The notes under the pieces were generated by a model. It had not been told where the DNA came from and did no database searches. It worked only from the letters and a program-made list of their open reading frames with translations. DNA of 64,000 nucleotides, taken from NCBI RefSeq assembly GCF_016126015.1, contig NZ_JAEFDB010000003.1, positions 1 to 64,000 on the forward strand, read 5' to 3'. The stretch is from Capnocytophaga periodontitidis. Its GTDB lineage: Bacteria; Bacteroidota; Bacteroidia; Flavobacteriales; Flavobacteriaceae. Both the position numbers and the translations under genes were made by a program. Of this stretch, positions 26,966 through 34,984 are shown one piece after another; position 1 is the first letter of the stretch, and each line of letters begins with the position of its first letter.

Positions 26966-27313
26966 ATGGAAAATAAGCAGATAAAGGTATACCTAAGCAG
27001 AGATAGTGTATGTGCTGCCGATGATGTAAAAGATCCCAATCCAGCTACGTTTTATCTACCCGATACTATAGAAGAATTTATAGTAATTATGGACGAGATG
27101 TTGCCATTTAAAAAGTGGAAATGTTACTTAGGAGAATATAGAAAAGGTATTGTAGGTGCAGAAGATGGAATACTTGTTTGGAAAGAAGTAGATAATCACG
27201 TTCTTATCTCAAGTTATAAAAATAACAATAAATTGATTGTAGCATACGATAGTGATTGGTATGAAACAATTAAAGCCCACCCTTATTTATATTTTGAAAG
27301 ATGTTTAGATTAA
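26966..27313 (+). CDS. Uncharacterised protein
   Basis: 115 aa, acidic, soluble, mixed alpha/beta. No family recognised. It contains FYLPDTIEEFIVIMDEMLPF and a C-terminal YETIKAHPYLYFERCLD. Own promoter and terminator make it monocistronic. Its size and isolated setting beside gene fragments recall the immunity-type small proteins of Bacteroidota, but this is only a guess. Confidence 0.7.
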   Translation: MENKQIKVYLSRDSVCAADDVKDPNPATFYLPDTIEEFIVIMDEMLPFKKWKCYLGEYRKGIVGAEDGILVWKEVDNHVLISSYKNNNKLIVAYDSDWYETIKAHPYLYFERCLD

Positions 27314-27336
27314 GAAGACAAAAAGTGAAAAAGATG

Positions 27337-27370
27337 AGGCTGTCCGAAAGGGTAGCCTTTAGTTTTTTAT
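27337..27370 (+). terminator. Terminator of the 26966 gene
   Basis: Imperfect hairpin AGGCTGTCC-GAAA-GGGTAGCCT followed by TTAGTTTTTTAT, 24 nt after the stop. Confidence 0.6.
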
Positions 27371-27396
27371 AAATTGAAGAATGTTAGACATTGTAA

Positions 27397-28191
27397 TTAA
27401 AAAGACAGATTATATTCGTCTGTCACTTTAAAATGCTTATGAGAAAAATAGGCTTTTAGTAAAAGATAGTTGTCAATACTCAATTTGATGTGCAACACTC
27501 TGTTTGTTCTTGAGGTGTAAATCTGCATACGAGGGTGTATTCTATCAGAATCTTTCCCTCTTCTCACTTTTTCGAGGAAAAAATGGATATGGTGAATGGA
27601 ATTTAAATCGATAGTTTGGGTAAGTTCTTCTTTATAAAAAATGGAAAGAGCCTCGTTTTTTATCTCTATGGCATAGAAAGTATTATGAGTGTTTTTTATA
27701 AGATCTTCGCCAAAAAGCACTATAATAAATATTAAAACAACAATTCCTATAAGTAAATAGAAATATTTGGCTACCCCTTCTCTATACTCACTTATAATTT
27801 GGCCACTTATTAGCCAGAACATCATTATATAAAAAACTACAATCGACAGAAATTTTATCCATTGAAAGGTTTTGTCTTTCAGTGCTTTTACCTTGATGGT
27901 AGGAGGTAATTCACCTCTTGTATATTGGTTGTATCGCATACGCTTATCCATCACCCATCTGTAAAAAAAGCTATATAGCCCTATTAAGACTGCTAAAGGA
28001 AGGATAGGGATAATAATCTCGTCTATAAGCTCCTTACTAAGGGTAAAGTTTCTGGCTAACCATAGAAGTTCTAACAGATAGAAACACAAAAATACAATTA
28101 GGATTATACGTCCTATTTTCAAAAACTTTTCGCCGAAAAGCTGTTCCTTTTTCTGTCCTTTTTTAGAGAGTTTTTTTGTTAGCAGATTCAT
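27397..28191 (-). CDS. Uncharacterised four-helix membrane protein
   Basis: 264 aa. Four hydrophobic segments: IILIVFLCFYLLELLWLA (about 28-45), IIIPILPLAVLIGLYSFFY (about 60-78), FLSIVVFYIMMFWLIS (about 113-128) and YLLIGIVVLIFIIVLF (about 144-160), then a soluble C-terminal domain of about 100 aa with beta character (YAIEIKNEALSIFYKEELTQ), resembling YcxB-like or PH-like tails. Family not identified. Last gene of a minus-strand run beginning upstream. Confidence 0.75.
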   Translation of the reverse strand: MNLLTKKLSKKGQKKEQLFGEKFLKIGRIILIVFLCFYLLELLWLARNFTLSKELIDEIIIPILPLAVLIGLYSFFYRWVMDKRMRYNQYTRGELPPTIKVKALKDKTFQWIKFLSIVVFYIMMFWLISGQIISEYREGVAKYFYLLIGIVVLIFIIVLFGEDLIKNTHNTFYAIEIKNEALSIFYKEELTQTIDLNSIHHIHFFLEKVRRGKDSDRIHPRMQIYTSRTNRVLHIKLSIDNYLLLKAYFSHKHFKVTDEYNLSF

Positions 28192-28194
28192 ATT

Positions 28195-28509
28195 TTACTT
28201 GTAATAATAATACCAAATTCCGTTCCACTCCTTGTCGCAATCTTCCTGAGAGGCAAAAGTACAGTCCTTTATACCTTCCTCAGGATATTGTTGCTCACGC
28301 AATAGTTTTTGGTGATACTCGTTTATCTTTTGCAGTAAGCCTGTTTCCTTTGCTTTGCTCAGTTCTTCCTCTGTTTTAAAGATGTAAGACACAAAGTAAT
28401 CTTGCGGGGCTATATAAGCTCCGAAATCCACAGAAGCGTATAATTCTTGAAAAGTTGCCTTTACCTCTTCTTGTGTTCGGGCAATGATATTTTTCCATAT
28501 TTTGCTCAT
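28195..28509 (-). CDS. Uncharacterised small protein
   Basis: About 104 aa from the Met at 28509 (MSKIWKNIIARTQEEV), which avoids overlap with the upstream gene. Helical, charged, with the aromatic C-terminus DKEWNGIWYYYYK. No family recognised. It lies 14 nt after the endonuclease III-like gene and 3 nt before the membrane-protein gene, consistent with one operon. Confidence 0.65.
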   Translation of the reverse strand: MSKIWKNIIARTQEEVKATFQELYASVDFGAYIAPQDYFVSYIFKTEEELSKAKETGLLQKINEYHQKLLREQQYPEEGIKDCTFASQEDCDKEWNGIWYYYYK

Positions 28510-28523
28510 AATTTTTTTATTTA

Positions 28524-29138
28524 TTATTCTATCAACCACTGTTCATCGGTAAAACCTTTGCGGTAAGCCTTGCCGTGCACATCAATCACAGCGTGCCATT
28601 CTTGGCAGGTTTCTAAGGGAATTTCAGCAACTAAGGGCATACACTCTTCGCGTAGGGCTTTATAGGTTTGTGCGGTAGAAAGGTTCAGGCGGTTCAAAAG
28701 TCGTATAGCGTACTGGTCGGCTATGAACACCTTTCGCTCAAAAATGTACAACAACATTGCATCGGCAGTTTCTTCGCCTACACCTTTGATAGAGAGCAGT
28801 TCCTTGCGAAGCTCCTCGGTAGGGATAGCTTGAAACTTCTGTAAGGAAGCTCCGTGCGACACGTACCATTCCATTAGGGCTTTGATGTAAGTGCTTTTTT
28901 GCTTGTAGAAGCCTGCCGGACGTATATATTCCTGTAAAGTGTTCAGTTCCATAGCGTGTAAAGCCTCTACCGATAGGTTCCCCTCTAAGTTAGCAAGGGC
29001 TTTTTCGGTATTCTCTTGGGTAGTTTGCTGAATGAGAATCATCGAAATCCAGTCGGTAATGCGATTGGGGGCATTCCACCAATATTGCTTGCCGTAATGG
29101 GCTAATAATTTATTGAAAACTTTGATTTTTTGAGACAT
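28524..29138 (-). CDS. Endonuclease III-like DNA glycosylase (HhH-GPD)
   Basis: 204 aa base-excision-repair protein. The helix-hairpin-helix is LLSIKGVGEETADAMLLY (about 112-130) followed by the catalytic Asp in VFIADQYAIRL (about 140). The four-Cys iron-sulfur loop of classic Nth is not present at the C-terminus, so it is a clusterless member, like the MagIII-type alkylbase glycosylases. ISMILIQQTTQENTEKAL near the start is family-typical. A truncated copy lies at 26301-26564. Confidence 0.88.
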   Translation of the reverse strand: MSQKIKVFNKLLAHYGKQYWWNAPNRITDWISMILIQQTTQENTEKALANLEGNLSVEALHAMELNTLQEYIRPAGFYKQKSTYIKALMEWYVSHGASLQKFQAIPTEELRKELLSIKGVGEETADAMLLYIFERKVFIADQYAIRLLNRLNLSTAQTYKALREECMPLVAEIPLETCQEWHAVIDVHGKAYRKGFTDEQWLIE

Positions 29139-29160
29139 AAAAGCTAATGCCTAAGGTGTT

Positions 29161-30135
29161 TTATGAATTATTGTAATTGCACAAAGATATTTCTTTTAAA
29201 CCTCTGTCAAAAAGAGAGGTCAAGCAAAGGTTACCTGTGATATTTTGGAGTTTGTGTTTTGTCATTCCTTTAGGTAAGAAAATATTACCATATTCGCGTG
29301 TAGTGAGCGAAAAGACTTTTTGATTGCCTTTCCATTCATCGGTTTTAAAAATAGGTGTTAGTATCACATATTCAGAATCACTGAAACAGCCATTTACACC
29401 GTGTTTTTTATGATCGGTATGCAAATTGTCCGATTCGATAATTTTCTCGATTACCTTTCCTTCGGCAGAGATTTGTGCGAGCGCATAATAATCCATTCCC
29501 CATTTATTGACCGATGAAGCGCTTTCACCCGGAATGAAGGCATAGATTTTTTTATCCGATATTTTAAGACTGTCTATTTTTGGGGTGTCGGAGGTTCTGT
29601 TGTCACGATGTGTAAATGCTTTTTTATCTATGTAAGAAAAGGATTTCCATTTGGCGGTTTTAGCAGTATCATCAAATTCTAAAAGAGCAAAACATCTTGC
29701 ATTGCCATAATAAACTTCATTTTCAAAGCAAACGGGAATTATTTGGCTATCGGATATATTTTGAAAATACCGCTGTTCAGCTATCTCTGGTACAATGTTA
29801 TACCTGAGTAATGATTTATTTTTTATCGGAATGAGTGCTGGTGACGAATGCATATCTGAGTAATACCGCACTTCTTTTGCCGAGATGATGATGCCAAACC
29901 CTTCTTTATATCTGAAGAGCACAGGATAATCTCTGTTGGATGTTGGGTTGTATTCAATAGGAATCTTTTTGATGCCTTCGGTTGAAAGGACAAGGACGTA
30001 ATATTTATGCCAATCGGTATGATCGGAAGTTAGGATTACGGCAGTGCCGTCGGGTAGTAAAATTGAAGCATAAACAAATGAGAATTCATTGTCAAATTCC
30101 CATTTTCTCAAAAGTGTTAGTTTAAAATCGCTCAT
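29161..30135 (-). CDS. Uncharacterised beta-rich protein
   Basis: 324 aa, no signal peptide or membrane segment. It has repeated short beta-strand blocks (KWEFDNEFSFVYASILLPDG, VLFRYKEGFGIIISAKEV, IDSLKISDKKIYAFIPG), suggesting a beta-propeller. No family recognised. It lies 22 nt upstream of the endonuclease III-like gene; in the duplicated locus at 26.3 kb this gene is missing. Confidence 0.7.
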   Translation of the reverse strand: MSDFKLTLLRKWEFDNEFSFVYASILLPDGTAVILTSDHTDWHKYYVLVLSTEGIKKIPIEYNPTSNRDYPVLFRYKEGFGIIISAKEVRYYSDMHSSPALIPIKNKSLLRYNIVPEIAEQRYFQNISDSQIIPVCFENEVYYGNARCFALLEFDDTAKTAKWKSFSYIDKKAFTHRDNRTSDTPKIDSLKISDKKIYAFIPGESASSVNKWGMDYYALAQISAEGKVIEKIIESDNLHTDHKKHGVNGCFSDSEYVILTPIFKTDEWKGNQKVFSLTTREYGNIFLPKGMTKHKLQNITGNLCLTSLFDRGLKEISLCNYNNS

Positions 30136-30223
30136 ATCCTTTTCTTTTTTGCTGACAATTTACTTGGCAAAAGTAGTAAATAATTTTCTAATTTTCTAAT
30201 TAGAAAATTGACTAAATTATTAT

Positions 30224-30231
30224 TATCTTTG
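30224..30231 (+). promoter_or_regulatory. Promoter box of the DUF3601-like/KPR fusion gene
   Basis: TATCTTTG 20 nt before the ATG at 30252. The surrounding sequence is homologous to that before 26635, where the box reads TATTTTTG. The nearest TTG (30208) is closer than usual. Confidence 0.6.
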
Positions 30232-30251
30232 TGGCTTAAAAATCACATAGT

Positions 30252-31487
30252 ATGGAATTGGAAGTAGGTAAAAACTATCGCATAAAAAATGATATTTTCA
30301 GCTTTAAAGCGGGTGAAGTTTGGTCGTTAGTAGATGAGGGATACCAAGCGTACTTCGGCGAACACAATTTTGTATTCGTTAATGCCGAGAAAAATTGTCA
30401 CTTTATGGTATTACGAAATACTTCCGATGAAGATATGGAAATAGGATGCCATTTGGATAGGTATTTTGAGGAAATTGAAGGGGATGATAATAATTTTATA
30501 CCTTTGTCCTTAGATAAAAAAGACACTATAAAAATCTTAGTAATAGGCATAGGCGTTATAGGCTCTATTTACGGCTATGTGTTTTCTAAAGCAGGATACA
30601 CAGTAACACATTACCTTAGAAAAGACAGTAAAAAGAATAACATACACACTTTAAACGTTCATATCTTGGACGGACGTGGACACAAGAAAGGACTTTCGTA
30701 TACCGACAGCTATTCTATTGAGCACGCCACAGAAAAAGAGTATGATTTTATCTTTATTGCGGTACCTTCTGGAAAATTAGCAAGTGTGATAGAAGAACTC
30801 AATAAAGAGCATATTACAGGAACACTGCTCATTGCTTGTGGTATTTGGGAAGATAAGAATTATTTAGAAAAACTCTTAGGCAATCGTCCTTATGTATTGG
30901 GTTATCCCGTAGCAGGAGGCAACTTAGAAGGTGAGACCCTTAATGCTTGTCTGTTTGACCATTTTATGCTGGAGAGCAAAGCAAAAACTACTATCGATAA
31001 TTATGATGATTTAGTAAAGCTATTTAGCGATTGCCACATAGCCTTAGAACACCCTTACGATATGCTCGAATGGATATGGTTACATCTGGCTATTAATGCG
31101 GGAGTTATTTCGGTAGCAAGTACTACAATGGAAAATTATAGCAATAATGCACAAACTACTGAGGCAGCCGAGAAGCTAATGCAGTCTGCCAAACTACTGA
31201 AGCAAGCCGTAAAATCGGTACGTGAAACGGTGAAGATAGTAGCCTCACGAGGGGTGGTACTAAAACACTACAACAACGAGTTACTACCTTACAAGTTGCC
31301 TACTTTTCTTTCAGCACCTTTGATGAAAAGAATGTTTGCCAACAATATCCTTACCCAAAAAATAATGACTCTCCACAACAACCTCCCCGACTTATTATAT
31401 GTATGCAAGTGCGTGTATGAAGAAGGTAAGAAAAAAGGTATAGAAGCACCTTTGTTCTATAAAAATTGCAGCAAGTTACCAATGTAA
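30252..31487 (+). CDS. Fusion of DUF3601-like domain and ketopantoate-reductase-like protein
   Basis: 411 aa. Residues 1-77 (LEVGKNYRIKNDIFSFKAGE, HLDRYFEEIE) resemble DUF3601 and equal the separate gene copy at 26635. Residues about 93-411 are an ApbA/PanE-type reductase: Rossmann motif ILVIGIGVIGSIYGYVFSKA, then YPVAGGNLEGE and a helical C-terminal domain. The joint (about 77-92) contains TACCTTTG in its DNA and an ATA codon (30528-30530) where the reductase would be expected to start with ATG. Looks like a recent fusion; enzymatic substrate unknown. Confidence 0.82.
   Translation: MELEVGKNYRIKNDIFSFKAGEVWSLVDEGYQAYFGEHNFVFVNAEKNCHFMVLRNTSDEDMEIGCHLDRYFEEIEGDDNNFIPLSLDKKDTIKILVIGIGVIGSIYGYVFSKAGYTVTHYLRKDSKKNNIHTLNVHILDGRGHKKGLSYTDSYSIEHATEKEYDFIFIAVPSGKLASVIEELNKEHITGTLLIACGIWEDKNYLEKLLGNRPYVLGYPVAGGNLEGETLNACLFDHFMLESKAKTTIDNYDDLVKLFSDCHIALEHPYDMLEWIWLHLAINAGVISVASTTMENYSNNAQTTEAAEKLMQSAKLLKQAVKSVRETVKIVASRGVVLKHYNNELLPYKLPTFLSAPLMKRMFANNILTQKIMTLHNNLPDLLYVCKCVYEEGKKKGIEAPLFYKNCSKLPM
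30475..30506 (+). promoter_or_regulatory. Promoter-like sequence inside the fusion gene
   Basis: TTG at 30475-30477, 21-nt spacer, TACCTTTG at 30499-30506, lying exactly at the domain joint and 22 nt before the codon where the reductase part begins. Interpreted as the former promoter of the separate reductase gene; it may still work. Confidence 0.5.
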
Positions 31488-31535
31488 TGGAAATATACTT
31501 AAAAAAACTACACAAGCACATTAAGGAGATGAAGA

Positions 31536-32138
31536 ATGAAAAATGCAGTTCTATACATACACGGTAAAGGCGGAAATGCAGAGGAAGCTAATCATTATAG
31601 AAAGTTTTTTAATGATGAATATGAGGTAATAGGATTTGACTATAAATCAGAATTTCCTTGGGAAGCTAAAAAAGAATTTTCAAAATTCTTTGATTCCATA
31701 GCCTCACAATACAGCAGTATCGCCTTAATAGCTAATAGTATAGGAGCTTATTATGCTATGTTGTCATTGGCAGATAAATCTATTAAAAAAGCTATGTTTG
31801 TCTCGCCAATCGTAGATATGGAGCACATCATTTTAAATATGATGACCCTCTCCAAGGTATCAGAGAAAGCACTATATGAAGAAAAAGTAATCACAACTTC
31901 TTTTGGAGAACCTTTATCTTGGGAATATCTTTCTTATGTTAGATCTCATCCAATAATTTGGAATATACCTACAAATATCCTTTATGCTGAGAATGATACG
32001 ATAACTTCTTTGGAAACAATAACAAATTTTGCCAATAGCATTGGAGCAACTCTAACCATTATGAATAATGGCGAACATTGGTTTCATACGGAAGGACAAA
32101 TGATCTTTTTGGACAATTGGTTTAAGAAGTTTATATAA
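31536..32138 (+). CDS. Alpha/beta hydrolase
   Basis: 200 aa. Opening strand and oxyanion loop AVLYIHGKGGNAEE (about 4-17), nucleophile elbow LIANSIGAYYAML (about 68-80; Ser in N-S-I-G, close to G-x-S-x-G), acid region ILYAENDTI (about 148) and a C-terminal His in NGEHWFHTEG. Cytoplasmic; substrate unknown. It follows the fusion gene by 48 nt and probably shares its transcript, ending at a shared bidirectional terminator. Confidence 0.85.
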   Translation: MKNAVLYIHGKGGNAEEANHYRKFFNDEYEVIGFDYKSEFPWEAKKEFSKFFDSIASQYSSIALIANSIGAYYAMLSLADKSIKKAMFVSPIVDMEHIILNMMTLSKVSEKALYEEKVITTSFGEPLSWEYLSYVRSHPIIWNIPTNILYAENDTITSLETITNFANSIGATLTIMNNGEHWFHTEGQMIFLDNWFKKFI

Positions 32139-32167
32139 CGCATTTCAAATGCACTAGTTAGGAAATA

Positions 32168-32208
32168 AAAATCCCCGCTCATAGTATTCTCTACGAGCGG
32201 GGAAATAT
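32168..32208. terminator. Bidirectional terminator, CCCCGC family
   Basis: Stem CCCCGCTC (32173-32180) / GAGCGGGG (32195-32202). On the minus strand it is followed by ATTTTTATTT (strong); the plus side is weaker. It separates two convergent genes. Confidence 0.75.
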
Positions 32209-32624
32209 TATTTCTGTTGGTTAGATAACCTGAGAGCTTCTGTCCAGAAGGCGTCTTCTTCGTCTATGTGTTCAGAGAATAACCAAACCTCTTGTATTTT
32301 GTCGTTCTCTACCCGATAGAGATCAATACCTCTCATTCGCATACTTTTGTCAAAAGCAAAGACCTCAAAAGCAACGGCAGCAACTACCAAATGATTGTTT
32401 TCGGTGATATAATCAATTTGGTCAATAGCAAAAGTGCCTCCACTGAGCTGTGCCATTCTTCCCAAATGAGAGAATACAGCCTCTTTACCTTTGTAGCTAC
32501 CTGAAAGAGCCCCTTTCCCTGGTTGGTGCCATACTAAGTCATCGGCTAATAAACTGCCTACTTTCTCAAAATCTCCTTTAGCTAAGGAGACATAAAACTG
32601 ATGTACAATTTCTGTTTTTGTCAT
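32208..32624 (-). CDS. SnoaL-like (NTF2-fold) protein
   Basis: 138 aa, cone-shaped NTF2 fold: VHQFYVSLAKGDFEKVGSLL at the start, DDLVWHQPGKG, and RGIDLYRVENDKIQEVWLFS, the last typical of SnoaL-like polyketide-cyclase/stress proteins. No catalytic role can be read. Divergent from an HxlR regulator, with the two promoters abutting at 32657-32672, so it is a likely target of that regulator. Confidence 0.87.
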   Translation of the reverse strand: MTKTEIVHQFYVSLAKGDFEKVGSLLADDLVWHQPGKGALSGSYKGKEAVFSHLGRMAQLSGGTFAIDQIDYITENNHLVVAAVAFEVFAFDKSMRMRGIDLYRVENDKIQEVWLFSEHIDEEDAFWTEALRLSNQQK

Positions 32625-32656
32625 TTTTATATGAATTTTTCTTTGTTATTTCACCG

Positions 32657-32672
32657 CAAAATTATACCTTTG
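32657..32672. promoter_or_regulatory. Abutting divergent promoters and candidate HxlR operator
   Basis: Minus-strand TAATTTTG (complement of 32657-32664) touches plus-strand TACCTTTG (32665-32672). About 17 nt downstream on the plus side is an imperfect palindrome, TACTTAC-GAGAAA-GTAAGCA (32689-32708), a plausible autoregulatory operator. Confidence 0.6.
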
Positions 32673-32758
32673 TATCCAAGCACACAAGTACTTACGAGAA
32701 AGTAAGCACCTTACAAAAAAGTTAGAATTACTCAGTATCAAATAGAAAAAATATTGCG

Positions 32759-33082
32759 ATGAACGAAAAAAATATTAACAAAGACTGTCCTGTATGGCGA
32801 ACAATGCAAATAATGGGAAGCAAATGGGCAATGCTTATACTGTTTCATCTCAGTCAGCGCATACATCGTTATGGGGAACTAAAACGTGCCATTCCACAAG
32901 TGAGTGAAAAAGTACTCAATGAAGAACTAAAAACGCTCTGTACTCATCAATTAGTAGCAAAAGTAAGTTATCCAGAAGTACCCCCGCGAGTGGAGTATTC
33001 CCTTACCGATTTAGGTAAAGAAGCCTTACCTATCATAGAAGCGATTATCCGTTTTGGAAATGACCACTTGAAGAATAACTAA
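32759..33082 (+). CDS. HxlR-family transcriptional regulator
   Basis: 107 aa winged helix. CPVWRTMQIMGSKWAMLILFHLSQ is the family hallmark, with an N-terminal Cys that in HypR/QorR/YodB-like members senses electrophiles by oxidation. The recognition region is RYGELKRAIPQVSEKVLNEEL. Likely controls itself and the divergent SnoaL gene. A second HxlR lies at 33791. Confidence 0.93.
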   Translation: MNEKNINKDCPVWRTMQIMGSKWAMLILFHLSQRIHRYGELKRAIPQVSEKVLNEELKTLCTHQLVAKVSYPEVPPRVEYSLTDLGKEALPIIEAIIRFGNDHLKNN

Positions 33083-33084
33083 TA

Positions 33085-33135
33085 AAAACCCTCCCCACTT
33101 GTAGTATTTTCTACCAGTAGGGAGGGTGTTTTTTT
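33085..33135. terminator. Bidirectional terminator, CCCTCCCC family
   Basis: Stem CCCTCCCCACTTGTAG / CTACCAGTAGGGAGGG (33089-33104 / 33111-33126), followed by TGTTTTTTT on the plus strand and TTTTTATT on the minus strand. Nearly the same sequence as the terminator at 34888. Confidence 0.85.
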
Positions 33136-33150
33136 ATCCTAATTTGTGTG

Positions 33151-33696
33151 TTATTTCAGCGAAGAAAGAAATGCTAACAATCGTTGGGCTTGCGCTTTGG
33201 CTTTTGCTTCTATATCCTCTTTGGTATAACCTGCATTTACTGATGTCCCGTGAAAATAAAGAGGCTCTACATACTTCATCTGCGCATAATAAGCCGTTTG
33301 CGCTAAGTTCTTACAGAACTCGTATACTTTGAAATGGTGTTCTCCCAAAGTGTGATATTCACTTTCGGGTGCCCCAACGGTAAAACTTGGGATAAAATAT
33401 TTCCCTTTGAGCTTATCTCCTTGTGAACCATAAGCAAACTGATACGTAAAAACCTCATCAAACCAATGCTTGAGTATCGCTGGCATATTATACCAATAAA
33501 AAGGATATTGAAAGATAACCTCTTGATGCTTGAGTAAGGCTTCTTGCTCTGCTTTTACATCTATTTGAAAGGTAGGGTATAGCGCTGATAAATTTCTGAT
33601 TTCAAAGTCTATATCGCTACGAGAAAGCTCCTCTATGATAGCCTTATTAGCTATCGATTGGTCAAAATGGGGATGTGCTAAAATTACTAATGCCAT
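33151..33696 (-). CDS. NAD(P)H-dependent flavodoxin-fold oxidoreductase (KefF/MdaB-like)
   Basis: About 181 aa from the Met at 33696 (MALVILAHPHFDQSIANKAI); a TTG further up would lie within the promoter. The flavin/quinone site features are QYPFYWYNMPAILKHWFDEVF and FTVGAPESEYH. Family members reduce quinones or other electrophiles with NAD(P)H. Paralogous to the 36955 gene. Divergent from the HxlR gene at 33791, its probable regulator. Confidence 0.9.
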   Translation of the reverse strand: MALVILAHPHFDQSIANKAIIEELSRSDIDFEIRNLSALYPTFQIDVKAEQEALLKHQEVIFQYPFYWYNMPAILKHWFDEVFTYQFAYGSQGDKLKGKYFIPSFTVGAPESEYHTLGEHHFKVYEFCKNLAQTAYYAQMKYVEPLYFHGTSVNAGYTKEDIEAKAKAQAQRLLAFLSSLK

Positions 33697-33722
33697 ATCG
33701 AAATTATTTTTTAATTTTGGCG

Positions 33723-33771
33723 CAAAATTATAGTACAACTTTCAATCTGGCAATAACTATCTAAATAGATA
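33723..33771. promoter_or_regulatory. Oxidoreductase promoter and candidate HxlR operator
   Basis: Minus-strand TAATTTTG is the complement of 33723-33730. Between the divergent genes lies the palindrome TATCTA-AA-TAGATA (33758-33771), a candidate binding site for the HxlR protein. Confidence 0.5.
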
Positions 33772-33790
33772 CTTTATAATTTCAACTATT

Positions 33791-34168
33791 ATGGAAACAA
33801 AAATAGAGTGTACTGCCCCCAGCGTCCGCTTAGGAGAAAAAACCTATCCTTGCACCATTGCCGTAGCGATGGATTTGATAGGAGGAAAATGGAAAGCCGT
33901 GATTTTGTATCATCTTAAAGAAGGTGAAAAGCGATTTAGCGAACTGAGAAAAGACCTCTATTCGGTAACCGAAACTACGCTGAGTATCCAACTAAAACAA
34001 TTGGAAAACGACGGGCTTATTTCTAAAGTTGTCTATGGCGAAAAACCTCCTTTGGTGGCTATCTATTCACTCACCGACTTAGGGAAATCTTTTTTGCCCA
34101 TACTCGATGCCCTTACCCAATGGGGAAATAAAATTGTGCTTGAAAAAGGAACTTTCCTAACGGAATAA
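33791..34168 (+). CDS. HxlR-family transcriptional regulator
   Basis: 125 aa winged helix with the family signature CTIAVAMDLIGGKWKAVILYHLKEGEKRF and a redox-capable Cys before it. The wing region is SKVVYGEKPPLVAIYSLTDLG. Divergent from the flavodoxin-fold oxidoreductase and convergent with a second one (34214); both may be in its regulon. Confidence 0.93.
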   Translation: METKIECTAPSVRLGEKTYPCTIAVAMDLIGGKWKAVILYHLKEGEKRFSELRKDLYSVTETTLSIQLKQLENDGLISKVVYGEKPPLVAIYSLTDLGKSFLPILDALTQWGNKIVLEKGTFLTE

Positions 34169-34174
34169 AAAAAT

Positions 34175-34215
34175 AAAAAAAGCGGTCACTTTTTTATAAG
34201 TAACCGCTTTTCTTT
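34175..34215. terminator. Bidirectional terminator
   Basis: AAAAAGCGGTCACTT / AAGTAACCGCTTTTC hairpin between convergent genes, with A and T runs on the two sides. Confidence 0.8.
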
Positions 34216-34813
34216 ATTTATTCCCAAAGATATTCTTCAAATGGGCGATATAGGCTTGCTTGTAGGCTTCAATTCTTTCGGGAGTACCGTTTTTCATTAC
34301 GTCATAGAAATGAAAACCTTCCAAAGGCGAGAGTCCTACGAACTTATTCATCTTGTGGAAACCAAATAGCACCCCATCGTCTACAGATGTTTGGTCGAAA
34401 AAGTCATTCGGCTGAGTGAAAGCTCCTAAGGGCGCATTCCACGTAGTGGTAACCATATATTTTTTGCCTTGCATTAGTCCGCCTGTACCGTAATTGCGTT
34501 CGGGTTCTTCGCGCGAACGACCGTCATTAGGGCAAATGATGTCCATTCCTGCAATAAATACCTCATCGATGTATTGCTTTAAGCCATAAGGCATCTGAAA
34601 CCACCAGATAGGCGTATGATAGATAATCACATCGGCACCTGCTATTTTTTCTGCTTCTGCTCTGGGGTCGTACGTATCATTAATACAAGTAGACTGCACC
34701 TGATAGCCCAGTTCCTCAAGCGTTTGGCGTGTCCATTCTGTTATGCTGGCGTTGAGGGTACCGCCACCTCCGTGAAATTTTTGTCCCCCGTTGATAATAA
34801 AAATCTTTTTCAT
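34214..34813 (-). CDS. NAD(P)H-dependent oxidoreductase (MdaB-like quinone reductase)
   Basis: 199 aa flavodoxin fold: MKKIFIINGGQKFHGGGGTLN, then YHTPIWWFQMPYGLKQYIDEVF, TTTWNAPLGAFTQPNDFF and FHFYDVMKNGTPERIE. Close in style to MdaB, the modulator of drug activity/NADPH quinone reductase. Promoter box TACTTTTG is on the minus strand at 34840-34847. Confidence 0.92.
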   Translation of the reverse strand: MKKIFIINGGQKFHGGGGTLNASITEWTRQTLEELGYQVQSTCINDTYDPRAEAEKIAGADVIIYHTPIWWFQMPYGLKQYIDEVFIAGMDIICPNDGRSREEPERNYGTGGLMQGKKYMVTTTWNAPLGAFTQPNDFFDQTSVDDGVLFGFHKMNKFVGLSPLEGFHFYDVMKNGTPERIEAYKQAYIAHLKNIFGNK

Positions 34814-34839
34814 TTTTCTTTTATTTATAAATTCGGGGG

Positions 34840-34847
34840 CAAAAGTA
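34840..34847 (-). promoter_or_regulatory. Promoter box of the MdaB-like gene
   Basis: TACTTTTG on the minus strand, 27 nt before the start codon. No well-placed TTG seen. Confidence 0.5.
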
Positions 34848-34887
34848 AGAATTAATTAGTAAATTTGAAAATTTGCTAATTTGCAAA

Positions 34888-34938
34888 TAAAACCCTCCCC
34901 ACTTATAGTATTCTCTACCAGTGGGGAGGGTTTATTTT
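34888..34938. terminator. Terminator, CCCTCCCC family
   Basis: AAACCCTCCCCAC..TATAG / CTACCAGTGGGGAGGGTTT (34890-34908 / 34915-34933), T runs on both flanks. Nearly identical to the one at 33085. It stands between two minus-strand genes. Confidence 0.8.
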
Positions 34939-34984
34939 ATATTTTTACTGAATAGGTTACTATATCAATATCCATACGTTTATT

